Positions 4,999 through 13,039 of a DNA stretch of 18,771 nt are shown one piece after another. Numbering within the stretch: the first letter of the stretch is position 1; the number at the start of each line of letters is the position of its first letter. The translations under genes and the position numbers were made by a program. Location: assembly GCA_009930275.1 (NCBI GenBank), contig RZYP01000028.1:1-18771 (forward strand). Direction: 5' to 3'. Below the pieces are notes generated by a model. The model worked only from the letters and a program-made list of their open reading frames with translations. It had not been told where the DNA came from and did not search any database. Source of the DNA: Negativicutes bacterium. Its GTDB lineage: Bacteria; Bacillota_C; Negativicutes; Acidaminococcales; Acidaminococcaceae.

Positions 4999-7779
4999 TT
5001 ATTTGAGAGCTTCCCTGCAGCGACTGCAAAGCGTGCTGTGCTCAGTATCTTCGCCAACAGTATCGCTGTAAATCCAGCATCGTTCGCATTTTTGACCCTC
5101 TGCGGCTTTAACGGTCACCTTCAAATCCTCGCGACCAGTTTCCTCAGCCCCGCCCTCGAGGGTGTCAAACAATTCGACCTGAGATACTATGAACAAAGTA
5201 GATAATTCTTTTTCAACTTCCTGAAGGATTGACAAAGCCTCACCTGTCGCATGAAGTTCAACCTTCGCGTCAAGAGAATGGCCGATAGTCTTAGCACGAC
5301 GGGCGCCTTCAAGAACCTTCGTAACCTCGCTGCGCAATTCGATGAAGTTCTCCCATTTAGTTTCCAGACCTTCGTTCAGATATTCCTCTTTAACTTCAGG
5401 CCAAGGCATCATTTGCACGCTTTCCGGCAAATCAGCTGGTTTGTTCATGAATTGCCATACCTCTTCCATCGTGAAGCTCAGTACCGGAGAAATCATAACA
5501 ACCAAGTCCATCATTATTTCATACATAGCCGTCTGTGCGCTGCGGCGTGCCTTGGAATCGGCTTTAGAAGCATACAAACGGTCCTTGGTGATATCGAGAT
5601 AGAACGCGCTCATCTCAACTGTGCAGAAATTGTGAATAGCATGGTACAGAACATGGAAATCATAGGTATCATACGCAGAAGTAACTTTTTGTTTCAATAG
5701 CTGCATATGCATCAAAGCCCAGCGGTCAAGTTCTTCCATTTCGGAGTAATTGACCCTATTGGCTTCATAATTGAAATCATTGGTATTACCAAGAATAAAC
5801 CTGATGGTATTGCGGATTTTACGATAAACCTCCGAAAGCTGCTTAAGAATTTCTTTCGAAATACGTATATCAGCCTTGTAGTCAGAAGAAGCAGCCCATA
5901 GACGCACTACGTCCGCGCCGTACTGACCGATTACATCCTGCGGCGCAATTGTATTACCAATAGATTTGGACATCTTGCGGCCATCGCCATCAACAACATA
6001 GCCATGAGTCAAGACTGCTTTATAAGGTGCGTGCCCATTGCAAGCCACGGATGTCAGAAGAGAAGATTGGAACCAGCCACGATGCTGGTCACTGCCTTCC
6101 AAATACAGGTCAGCTGGCCAAGCGAGCTCCGGACGCACTTTACAAACTGCTTCATGTGAGGAGCCACTGTCAAACCAAACGTCCATGATATCAGTTTCTT
6201 TTTCAAAATGATGGCTGCCGCATTTTGGGCAAGTTGTTCCGGCCGTTAAAATTTCTTCGGCAGTATGAGCCCACCAAGCATCAGAACCCTCTTTGCCGAA
6301 AAGTTCTGAAACCGCATTGATGGTATCGTCATTAATGATATATTCGCCACAGTCTTTGCAGTAGAAAACAGGAATTGGCACTCCCCAGACACGTTGGCGG
6401 GAAATACACCAGTCGTGGCGGTCGGCAACCATGTTATGAATACGAGATTGGCCCCAGGAAGGAATCCATTCCACTTCATTAGCAATAGCATTTAAAGCAG
6501 CGTCGCGAAAGCCGTCAACAGAAGCAAACCACTGAGCGGTAGCACGATAAATGATTGGTTCCTTACAACGCCAGCAGTGGGCATATTGATGGCGGATGCT
6601 TTCTTTACCCAAAAGACGGTTGTTATGAGCCAAATGCTTGATAATTGGAACGTTAGCATCAAAGACAAACATACCGGCAAATAATTCGCCTGCTTCAGCA
6701 GTCAGATGACCGGATTTATCAACCGGTGATATTATCGGCAATTTGTAGCGCATACCTGTCTCAAAGTCTTCCTGTCCATGACCAGGAGCAGTATGTACAC
6801 AACCACTACCGGCATCAAGGGTAACGTAATCAGCCAACACAACAACGGAATCGCGTTCCAGGAAAGGGTGACGTGCAACCATATTTTCCAGTTCGCTGCC
6901 TTTGACAGTAGCAAGAATATTAGTAAATTCTTTACGGCAGACCTTGCCAACAGAAGCCAGAAGTTCTTTAGCCATTAAGTAAACTTCACCCTCAGATTCT
7001 ACCCAGGCATATTCAAAGTCAGGGTTAACCGCAATTGCTACGTTAGCCGGCAAAGTCCATGGTGTTGTCGTCCAAATTACAACAAAAACATCTTTGTTCT
7101 TAGCAGCGGCAGGCAAAAGCCCCTTATCGTCTTTAAGCGGAAACTTAACAAAAATAGCGTTTGACTTTTCTTCGCCATATTCAATTTCAGCCTCCGCCAG
7201 TGCAGTCTCACAATGCGTACACCAATAAACTGCTTTCTTGCCCTTGTAAATATAGCCTTTTTTTGCCATCTCACCGAAAACTTTAATTTGCTTAGCTTCA
7301 TAAGCAGGTTTTAATGTGATATAAGGATTTTCCCAGTCCCCAAGAACACCAAGGCGTTTGAAATCCTGGCGCTGCTCATCAATCCATTTGAGGGCGTAGT
7401 TCTTGCATTCTTCACGAAGAACAAGGGTATCAAGCTCATGGCGGTTTAAACCAAGATTATTGATAGCCGCGTGTTCAATCGGCATGCCGTGAGTGTCCCA
7501 GCCTGGAACATAAGGCGTATCAAATCCTTGAAGATATTTGTATTTTATAATAATGTCTTTTAATATCTTGTTCAACGCAGTGCCCATGTGAATCCGGCCG
7601 TTGGCGTACGGAGGCCCGTCATGCAGGACAAATTTTTCCTTGCCGGCATGCAAAGCTTGTTTCTTTGCATAAATCTTGTTGTCCTCCCAATATTCAAGGA
7701 CACCCGGCTCTCTTTCCGGCAAACCTGCGCGCATTGGAAACTCCGTTTCCGGAAGATTTAACGTTTTACCATAATCCAA
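4999..7779 (-). CDS. ileS: Isoleucyl-tRNA synthetase
   Basis: Cytosolic class I synthetase that charges tRNA-Ile with isoleucine and edits misactivated valine. At 926 residues it has the usual bacterial length. Seen: PPYANGRIHMGT with the HIGH-type motif HMGT at 64-67; the editing-domain signature TTTPWTLPAN; KMSKS at 602-606; and a C-terminal zinc knuckle with C898, C901, C918 and C921 (CERCW...CSRC). The start is TTG, eight bases after GGAGG, and the N terminus MDYGKTLNLPETEFPMR matches the family well. Expression is controlled by a T-box leader with its own promoter. A terminator follows directly. It closes the division-gene cluster, the position ileS also has next to divIVA in Bacillus subtilis. 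All key motifs are intact and the gene looks fully functional. Confidence 0.98.
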   Translation of the reverse strand: MDYGKTLNLPETEFPMRAGLPEREPGVLEYWEDNKIYAKKQALHAGKEKFVLHDGPPYANGRIHMGTALNKILKDIIIKYKYLQGFDTPYVPGWDTHGMPIEHAAINNLGLNRHELDTLVLREECKNYALKWIDEQRQDFKRLGVLGDWENPYITLKPAYEAKQIKVFGEMAKKGYIYKGKKAVYWCTHCETALAEAEIEYGEEKSNAIFVKFPLKDDKGLLPAAAKNKDVFVVIWTTTPWTLPANVAIAVNPDFEYAWVESEGEVYLMAKELLASVGKVCRKEFTNILATVKGSELENMVARHPFLERDSVVVLADYVTLDAGSGCVHTAPGHGQEDFETGMRYKLPIISPVDKSGHLTAEAGELFAGMFVFDANVPIIKHLAHNNRLLGKESIRHQYAHCWRCKEPIIYRATAQWFASVDGFRDAALNAIANEVEWIPSWGQSRIHNMVADRHDWCISRQRVWGVPIPVFYCKDCGEYIINDDTINAVSELFGKEGSDAWWAHTAEEILTAGTTCPKCGSHHFEKETDIMDVWFDSGSSHEAVCKVRPELAWPADLYLEGSDQHRGWFQSSLLTSVACNGHAPYKAVLTHGYVVDGDGRKMSKSIGNTIAPQDVIGQYGADVVRLWAASSDYKADIRISKEILKQLSEVYRKIRNTIRFILGNTNDFNYEANRVNYSEMEELDRWALMHMQLLKQKVTSAYDTYDFHVLYHAIHNFCTVEMSAFYLDITKDRLYASKADSKARRSAQTAMYEIMMDLVVMISPVLSFTMEEVWQFMNKPADLPESVQMMPWPEVKEEYLNEGLETKWENFIELRSEVTKVLEGARRAKTIGHSLDAKVELHATGEALSILQEVEKELSTLFIVSQVELFDTLEGGAEETGREDLKVTVKAAEGQKCERCWIYSDTVGEDTEHSTLCSRCREALK

Positions 7780-7793
7780 TTCTTACACCTCCA

Positions 7794-8047
7794 AAAAAAT
7801 AAAGTCCCGCTCCCCGAAGGGACGAGACTGTTTTTACCCGTGGTACCACCCTACTGACAGCATAAAACTGCCACTTAAGATGTTGTAACGTCCATCAAAC
7901 GATCACGCCTACTTTTTTCAGCGCGACAGCTTAGGAGTGATTTTCGTTCGTCGCTTTCCGTATCGAGCTTGCACCCTCCTCGATTCGCTTTCCGTATTGC
8001 GTCGACTTACTGTCTCCCGCATTGCTTTCCTATATGAAAATACAAGC
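7794..8047 (-). ncRNA. T-box riboswitch leader of ileS (Ile, specifier ATC)
   Basis: The minus-strand leader shows the T-box sequence GGGTGGTACCACGG (7838-7851), whose UGGU pairs with the ACCA end of uncharged tRNA-Ile. It is followed by a terminator hairpin (AGTCTCGTCCC with GGGAGCGGGACT, about 7803-7829) and a T-run ending just before the ileS ribosome binding site. In the Stem I region a distal GGGTGCAAG loop is visible, and the likely specifier loop GAAAATCAC contains the Ile codon ATC at 7939-7941. When tRNA-Ile is uncharged it stabilises the antiterminator and ileS is transcribed. The 5' end is set from the promoter at 8054-8083. Confidence 0.93.
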
Positions 8048-8053
8048 AGGTGT

Positions 8054-8083
8054 ATTATACACTAATTATACCCCGGGCGTCAA
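8054..8083 (-). promoter_or_regulatory. Promoter of the T-box/ileS transcript
   Basis: On the minus strand TTGACG (8078-8083), an 18-base spacer and TATAAT (8054-8059). The -35 box overlaps the TGA stop codon of the upstream phosphatase gene (8080-8082), so ileS gets its own regulated transcript at no cost in spacing. Confidence 0.8.
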
Positions 8084-8754
8084 CGCCGATTTGTGCTGTA
8101 CTTGAACTGGAAAAGTCCAAACCCGTCATCTCGGTGCAAATGAGAAGTTTCATTTAAAAGAAAAATTGCGTGTTCCTGCCATTTATTAACTCCCAGTACC
8201 GTAACGCTTGCAGGCAGTATATCAAAAGAGAAATTGTGCTTATTGACTTCTTCGATATTAAACCCTATCCAATCGAAAATTATATTTTGAATAGTGCCTT
8301 TATGGGCGACTATTATGAAATTCTCCTTTTCGAAAGTCTCAATGGTCTTTAGGCCCATAATGGTCCTATTAAAAAATTCTCTTCTGGTTTCCCCACCTGG
8401 GTAGTTGCGATGGTCAAGTTCTTTTGGCGAAGGCGGCATAACATAGAGGGCGCGGGCTGATTTTTCATCCAATCCAGCAGCCTTGCCGTTGTTTTTCTCC
8501 CGCAAAAAGGGTGCAATTTCAACTCTTTCGTTTAGCGTGTCCGCAATTATTTGAGCCGAGTCTTTTGCCCTTTTCAAGTCACTGGACAGGATTCGTGTTT
8601 TCATCTTGTACCTGTTAAAATCTTTTGCCAGTTTTGCAGCCAAAAAACGCATCTGACTCTTTCCCTTTTCGGTTAGAACCGAATCAGTCCAGCCCCCTGT
8701 CAAATGCTCCGTATGATGCGTAGCCTCTCCATGTCTTACCAAAAGAATCATCAT
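8080..8754 (-). CDS. Histidine phosphatase family protein (phosphoglycerate-mutase-like)
   Basis: A branch-1 histidine phosphatase fold of about 224 residues. Seen: the catalytic LLVRHGEA with His8 and Arg7, SSDLKRAKDSA (the second conserved Arg region), the acid region FLREKNNG near 83-90, and the second catalytic His151 in VAHKG. Members dephosphorylate small metabolites, and the substrate cannot be read from the motifs; AHKG instead of the common SHGG suggests a diverged subgroup. The start is uncertain: GTG at 8766, or ATG at 8754 or 8751. The GGGGG just upstream best fits the two ATGs, and 8754 is used. The gene follows divIVA by 21 bases from this start and ends on the -35 box of the ileS promoter. 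It is probably the last gene of the division operon. Confidence 0.88.
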   Translation of the reverse strand: MMILLVRHGEATHHTEHLTGGWTDSVLTEKGKSQMRFLAAKLAKDFNRYKMKTRILSSDLKRAKDSAQIIADTLNERVEIAPFLREKNNGKAAGLDEKSARALYVMPPSPKELDHRNYPGGETRREFFNRTIMGLKTIETFEKENFIIVAHKGTIQNIIFDWIGFNIEEVNKHNFSFDILPASVTVLGVNKWQEHAIFLLNETSHLHRDDGFGLFQFKYSTNRR

Positions 8755-8775
8755 CACTACCCCCACAACATTCCT

Positions 8776-9360
8776 TTAGAAGTTTTCTTTCTCTGCTTTA
8801 CGCATTAGTTCAAGTTGACCTTCAAGTAAAGTTCTCATGTGGTTGCGATGCGTATTAGCCTGCTTAACCTGTTCCTGATAAGCACTTTCAGCAGTTCTGA
8901 CCTTTTTTTCAGCATCAGCAATCATCTGGTTGCATTTTGTTTCCGCTTCCATAGAAATTCTTTTGCAATAGTTTTCTGTTTCCGTAGTCATCCTACGACA
9001 GTCATTTTCTGTTTCCGAGGCCAGTTTGCGGCAATTATTTTCTGTTTCCGTTAGAAGCTTCTGGCGTTCTATTTCGCTTTCCTTCGTCATCAGTTCAACC
9101 TGCTTTTTACCGCTTTGCTTTACTTCTTCGGCAGTTTCCTGAGCTATCGCAAGGGTATTATGCATAGTTGCTTCCATTTGCTCGAAGTATTCAAGCTTGG
9201 TGCTGGCTCTTTCCAAAGCCTCCTTTAGCTCGATATTATCCTGATAAAGCCTCTCGAAGTCTTTAACGACCTGGGCAAAGAACTCATCAACTTCTTTGCT
9301 ATCATATCCCCTGAATTCTTTGTTAAAGTTCTTGCCGTGTAAATCTAAGGGTGTTAACAT
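8776..9360 (-). CDS. divIVA: DivIVA-domain cell-division/polarity protein with cysteine hendecad repeats
   Basis: Membrane-curvature-sensing coiled-coil scaffold that marks septa and poles. The N-terminal module LTPLDLHGKNFNKEFRGYDSK... (about 2-40) is the typical DivIVA lipid-binding domain, with GYDSKEVDEFF clear. A long coiled coil follows (40-192). Residues 103-146 hold four exact 11-residue units of the form xTETENxCRxx, with Cys110, 121, 132 and 143 all in the same position. Most DivIVA coiled coils known to me lack such cysteines. Start: ATG at 9360 after GGGAGGGG. It lies 21 bases downstream of ylmH, in the order also seen in Bacillus. Membrane-associated from the cytosolic side; partners would include FtsZ-ring proteins such as SepF. 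Confidence 0.93.
   Translation of the reverse strand: MLTPLDLHGKNFNKEFRGYDSKEVDEFFAQVVKDFERLYQDNIELKEALERASTKLEYFEQMEATMHNTLAIAQETAEEVKQSGKKQVELMTKESEIERQKLLTETENNCRKLASETENDCRRMTTETENYCKRISMEAETKCNQMIADAEKKVRTAESAYQEQVKQANTHRNHMRTLLEGQLELMRKAEKENF
8923..9054 (-). repeat. Four tandem 33-bp coding repeats inside divIVA
   Basis: Four in-frame 33-base units, each encoding an 11-residue (hendecad) coiled-coil segment. The plus strand shows the recurring string ttttctgtttccg in three units (near 8970, 9010 and 9040); the fourth is diverged. Because the unit is a multiple of three, copy-number change would lengthen the coiled coil without breaking the frame. Confidence 0.85.
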
Positions 9361-9381
9361 ATTGCCCCTCCCTGCGAATAA

Positions 9382-10167
9382 TTAAATATAACGTTTGAGC
9401 GTAATACTGATTCGGCCTTTTTTCGTTGTTCCCCGGACTTCCGCTACCTCCACACGTCCACGATTGCGAAAAGACAGTATGTCGCCCTCTCCTACCGACT
9501 GGGCCGCATTTTTTGCTTCTTTCCAGTTAACCTTGACATTCTGGCTTTTGATTTCCTCAGCCATGCGAGAGCGTGATACCCCGTAACCTGCCGCGGCGAC
9601 AGCATCCAGCCTTAAAGCAGATACCGTAGCGCTGATTACCTTTACCTGTTCTTCCCTTTGCTGTAATTCGCTCGGCGCAATGATTTTTAATGAGACAGGA
9701 GCCGCTCCTATTTGTGTAAGATTAGAGGTGATATATGCTTCAAACGCTTTATCTGCGACGAACTGAGCGCCTTCCGGAATAAATATTATGTCTCCAAGTA
9801 TTTCGCGTTTGCAGCCAAGACCCATAAAAGCCCCCAAAATATCCCTGTGAGTCAGTGTGTAATAGCGTTTATCCCATTCCACCTGAAAACACTCCAGAGC
9901 AAAATCCGGCTTGCCGAAAAATTCTTCAGAAACAAAAGCTGCCTTTGCTCTTTCAGGGTTTTGAAAACCACCGTTAACTTCAACTTTTATGTTATCCACA
10001 TTCGCTGCAACGATTTCTGCAACACTCAAACCATGTGGGTCAAGAAAATCACTGACTTTGAACTTTCTGGACTTTTGAACTGTTTCAGCCAAATCAAGCA
10101 ATTTAGCTGCCAAATCTTCATCTCCGCCGGAACGGAAAAATCTTAATACCTTTTCTCTGTCTGCCAT
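9382..10167 (-). CDS. ylmH: YlmH family S4-domain RNA-binding protein
   Basis: A 261-residue cytosolic protein. The N-terminal and central parts carry the YlmH-typical HRDILGAFMGLGCKREILGD (108-126), and the C-terminal S4 RNA-binding domain spans about 184-245 (LRLDAVAAAGYGVSRSRMAEEI...). In Bacillus subtilis YlmH has been linked to ribosome-associated quality control (called RqcP2) as well as to the division cluster. The ATG at 10167 sits one base after the proC stop codon, and its ribosome binding site GGGAG lies inside the end of proC, so the two are probably translationally coupled. Its own stop is 21 bases before divIVA. Length and domain order are normal. Confidence 0.93.
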   Translation of the reverse strand: MADREKVLRFFRSGGDEDLAAKLLDLAETVQKSRKFKVSDFLDPHGLSVAEIVAANVDNIKVEVNGGFQNPERAKAAFVSEEFFGKPDFALECFQVEWDKRYYTLTHRDILGAFMGLGCKREILGDIIFIPEGAQFVADKAFEAYITSNLTQIGAAPVSLKIIAPSELQQREEQVKVISATVSALRLDAVAAAGYGVSRSRMAEEIKSQNVKVNWKEAKNAAQSVGEGDILSFRNRGRVEVAEVRGTTKKGRISITLKRYI

Positions 10168-10168
10168 G

Positions 10169-10984
10169 TTATCTCCCTTTTAGTTTCTCACTACGGTCCA
10201 GAACCGCCAGAACAGCATCAAACATCGCCCCGCGCACACCGTGACTTTCCAAGGCATGGATACCGGCAATAGTTGTTCCACCAGGAGAAGTCACCTGATC
10301 ACGTAATTGTGCCGGATGCAATCCGGTTTCTACCGCCATCTTTCCTGCGCCGGCAAAAGTCTGTGCTGCCAATTTGATAGCCAGATTGCGAGGCAGACCT
10401 GCATTAACACCAGCGTCAGCCAAAGCATCAATCAACATGAATACATAGCCGGGTCCGCACCCGGAAACTGCTGTAATTGCTTCCATCGCACTCTCTTGTA
10501 CCTCGACAACCTCGCCGCAGGAGCCAAAAATAGCGTTCGTCTTAGCGACCATTTCCTTACTGGCTTTATCATCGGGTGCAATCGCGGTCATACCAGCACC
10601 GACAGCCAGCGGCGTATTAGGCATAACTCTGATGATCGCCCGCCCGGGAATCAACTCATGCAGTTTTTTCAAATCAACCGAACCCATGATAGATATAACG
10701 GCAGCCGCTTCCGGAATTGCCTGAGCGACATCGCTTGTAATAGCTGCGTCTGCCATCTGAGGCTTGACAGCTAAAATAACGGTATCAGCTTTCTTTACTG
10801 CGAGCGTATTGTCTGCAGTGGTGTTGATGCCATACTGATTTTGCAAATATTCGCGGCGCTGCTCAGAAGGATCACTGACCGTAATATCGTTCCCATCAGC
10901 CAATTCTGCGTTTAAAATACCTTTTAAAATCGCTTCCCCCATGGCTCCGCCGCCGACGAAGGCAATTTTACCTATTTTTCCCAC
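10169..10984 (-). CDS. proC: Pyrroline-5-carboxylate reductase
   Basis: Catalyses the last step of proline synthesis, reduction of 1-pyrroline-5-carboxylate with NAD(P)H, in the cytosol. At 271 residues it is normal length. Seen: the Rossmann fingerprint FVGGGAMGEA at 9-18, VILAVKPQ, RVMPNTP with the following GAGMT, VSGCGPGYVF, and the C-terminal signature RDQVTSPGGTT with GVRGAMFDA. The start is GTG at 10984, 13 bases inside the 3' end of sepF. proC occupies the place where Bacillus has ylmG (YggT family) between sepF and ylmH. Proline synthesis has no obvious link to division, so co-transcription probably reflects growth-linked expression. Confidence 0.97.
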   Translation of the reverse strand: MGKIGKIAFVGGGAMGEAILKGILNAELADGNDITVSDPSEQRREYLQNQYGINTTADNTLAVKKADTVILAVKPQMADAAITSDVAQAIPEAAAVISIMGSVDLKKLHELIPGRAIIRVMPNTPLAVGAGMTAIAPDDKASKEMVAKTNAIFGSCGEVVEVQESAMEAITAVSGCGPGYVFMLIDALADAGVNAGLPRNLAIKLAAQTFAGAGKMAVETGLHPAQLRDQVTSPGGTTIAGIHALESHGVRGAMFDAVLAVLDRSEKLKGR

Positions 10985-11460
10985 GGTGCTTCACCCTTTT
11001 CATCATAAACTGATTTTCCCGCATCGATATCGACGTTCTGTGGAGCGCAAACCAAAATATTACGGCCAATTTTTTTCATGCTTCCATTCACCGCATAGAT
11101 AGTACCGCTGATAAAGTCGGTCATCCTTTTCATTACTTCCCCGTCAGTCGTTTCGAAATTAACTACTACGGGCTGATTGTTCCGCAGGTGATCAGCAACT
11201 TTCTGGGAGTCGTCAAAGCCGGTTGGTTCAAGCACAATTACTTTGACCTGCTTTTGCGTCAGCGGCAGAGTTATGAGCTTTCCGTCTTCGCCAGCCTGCT
11301 TCTTGCTAAAAAAAGGACTCTTTTCTTCCTTAGGTGCCTCAAAGTTACGAACAAAGTTCCGCTTAGGTTCAGGTAAGGTTTCTTCCTGCACAGCTGTTTC
11401 TTCTTCGTAAACATCTTTGTAAAGGCCTAAAGTATCGCATATCTTATCAACTATCTTCAT
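10972..11460 (-). CDS. sepF: Cell division protein SepF
   Basis: Cytosolic FtsZ partner and membrane anchor that bends or aligns FtsZ filaments at the septum. 162 residues, the usual length. Seen: the N-terminal amphipathic helix candidate MKIVDKICDTLGLY, a disordered acidic/Lys linker (about 18-60), and the conserved SepF core from 68 to 140 (VKVIVLEPTGFDDSQKVADHL, NNQPVVVNF, MKRMTDFISGTIYA, ILVCAP). Start: ATG at 11460, a few bases after AAGG. It overlaps the proC start by 13 bases. In many Firmicutes it complements FtsA. Confidence 0.96.
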   Translation of the reverse strand: MKIVDKICDTLGLYKDVYEEETAVQEETLPEPKRNFVRNFEAPKEEKSPFFSKKQAGEDGKLITLPLTQKQVKVIVLEPTGFDDSQKVADHLRNNQPVVVNFETTDGEVMKRMTDFISGTIYAVNGSMKKIGRNILVCAPQNVDIDAGKSVYDEKGEAPWEK

Positions 11461-11484
11461 TTTGCCTTCATACCCCCTTGAATT

Positions 11485-12183
11485 CTACCTGCTATAATCT
11501 CTTTCACCGAAAAGCGCTGTCCCAATTCTTACAGAATTAGCTCCTTCTTCGATAGCAATCCAATAATCATGCGTCATTCCCATCGAAAGTGTATCAACAT
11601 CCTTAGTGCCAAGATATTCTTTCAGCTGACAAAACTCTTCGTAACCTTTTGTAAAAACAGGACGCGTTTCTTCGACATCTTCACATTTTCGGGCAATTAC
11701 CATCAAACCCCGTATGCGAACATTTTTATATTCCGCCAGCCTGGGAAGAATATCCTTGTAAGAACCAATGTCAAAACCGCTTTTTTGTTCCTCTTCAGCA
11801 ATATTCAACTGTAAGAGAATATCCTGTATCTTGCCTTGTTGCAAGGCTGCCTTGTCAATAGCGTCTAAGACCTTTTCACTGTCGACTGATTCAATGATGT
11901 CAAAAAGCTCAACCGCCTGCTTGATCTTGTTCGTCTGCAGATGCCCCACCAAGTGCCACCTAGGCCCATGAGGCACAATGTTTTTCTTTTGTTTTGCTTC
12001 CTGCACTCGGTTTTCACCAATATCGGTAATATTCAAAGCCATGGAGGCAAGAATTACATCAGCGGGATGGTTCTTTGTCACAGCGACTAAAGTGACCTTC
12101 TCACCCGTTTGTTTAACTTCCTTGCGCATTGCCAAAGCCTGATTAATTCTGGTCAGTACTGTTTCTAGGTTTTTACTTAACAC
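11485..12183 (-). CDS. yggS: YggS/PLPBP family pyridoxal-phosphate homeostasis protein
   Basis: PLP-carrying cytosolic protein (YlmE in Bacillus) without known enzyme activity that balances vitamin B6 vitamers and amino-acid pools. 232 residues, alanine-racemase-like TIM barrel. Seen: VAVTKNHP with the PLP lysine at 37, GENRVQEA, WHLVGHLQTNKIK, SVDSEKV, LNIAEEEQKSGF, GLMVI, and the phosphate-binding end LSMGMTHDYWIAIEEGANSVRIGTALFG. GTG start at 12183, seven bases after GGGAGG. Gap to sepF 24 bases; it lies 52 bases after pgeF. Its PLP role is notable because a B6 kinase-like gene and a possible vitamin transporter occur in the same window. Confidence 0.96.
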   Translation of the reverse strand: MLSKNLETVLTRINQALAMRKEVKQTGEKVTLVAVTKNHPADVILASMALNITDIGENRVQEAKQKKNIVPHGPRWHLVGHLQTNKIKQAVELFDIIESVDSEKVLDAIDKAALQQGKIQDILLQLNIAEEEQKSGFDIGSYKDILPRLAEYKNVRIRGLMVIARKCEDVEETRPVFTKGYEEFCQLKEYLGTKDVDTLSMGMTHDYWIAIEEGANSVRIGTALFGERDYSR

Positions 12184-12235
12184 AGCAATGCCTCCCGACT
12201 GATATTTATTCGCTATTTATCACAGTATTCCTCTA

Positions 12236-13039
12236 TTATTTTCTGAATATAACAGCAGCTAAACGACCAGTTTTACCATTTTCTCCTCTGTAGGAAAAAA
12301 ACAGCTCCTTGTTGTCCTCTGTGCACACATCCGCACGCAAAATGTTCTCGCTGAGCAAGCCTTTTTCCAGCAGCTGCAATTCGTTCATTCTCCACAAGTC
12401 CAAACGCCAATGCCCCACTGTCGTCGGCATGAAACAATCATAAAAATTTTTGCCTTGCTCGTAAACAACGTCGTCAACCTCGTAACAACAAGGGCCAATT
12501 GAGGGGCCAATAGCCGCAACGAGGTTCTTTAAATCCACACCAAACTCGCTAGCCATGAGTTCTGCTGTTTTTGCCGCAATCCCAGCAACGCTGCCACGCC
12601 AACCCGCGTGAGCAATTCCTACCGCTCCCGTGACAGGATCGGCAAAGATGACAGGCACGCAATCAGCAAAAAAAAGCATTAAAGGTGCATTCTTTTCCAT
12701 CGTAATCAAGGCATCCGTGCCGGCTATTGCCTCAGAAAAATTTAAGGCACCGCTGCCTATCATATCTTTGGCAACAATCTCAACGTTGCTGCCATGTACC
12801 TGCTCGCAGGTAGTTATGGCTGCTGCATCAATGGCAAGCGCCCTCGCGACAGCTTTTCTATTAAGTAAAACCTTCTGCGGCTCATCACCGACATGCAAGG
12901 CCAGATTGAGAGCCCCGGGAACTATCGTACTATTGCCTCTAAACCGGCAGGTGAAGGCATGTGAGAATCCAAGCTGTTCTAGTTTTGGGAAAAAGCCATA
13001 CCAAACGCCAGCTTTTTCTCTAAGTAAGAACTTATCCAT
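12236..13039 (-). CDS. pgeF: Peptidoglycan editing factor / purine nucleosidase PgeF (YfiH, YlmD)
   Basis: A 267-residue member of the YfiH/LACC1 family. Members have been described as purine nucleoside phosphorylases/deaminases and, in E. coli, as PgeF, which prevents wrong amino acids in peptidoglycan stems. Metal ligands are visible: His82 (QVHG), Cys127 (FADC) and His144 (AHAGWRG), with GPSIGPCCYEV after them. A longer ORF runs from 13186, but the ATG at 13039 has GGGGAGG seven bases upstream and begins at the usual position, so the extra 49 residues are read-through of the overlapping gene. Its ATG overlaps the stop of the radical SAM gene by eight bases (ATGGATAA), indicating translational coupling. 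Confidence 0.95.
   Translation of the reverse strand: MDKFLLREKAGVWYGFFPKLEQLGFSHAFTCRFRGNSTIVPGALNLALHVGDEPQKVLLNRKAVARALAIDAAAITTCEQVHGSNVEIVAKDMIGSGALNFSEAIAGTDALITMEKNAPLMLFFADCVPVIFADPVTGAVGIAHAGWRGSVAGIAAKTAELMASEFGVDLKNLVAAIGPSIGPCCYEVDDVVYEQGKNFYDCFMPTTVGHWRLDLWRMNELQLLEKGLLSENILRADVCTEDNKELFFSYRGENGKTGRLAAVIFRK

Noticed and set aside
8923..9054. Regular 33-bp repeats considered as a CRISPR array
   Set aside because: The units are contiguous without spacers, in frame within divIVA, and encode coiled-coil repeats.
10307..10774. Plus-strand ORF of 155 codons
   Set aside because: Antisense to proC, and the protein looks random.
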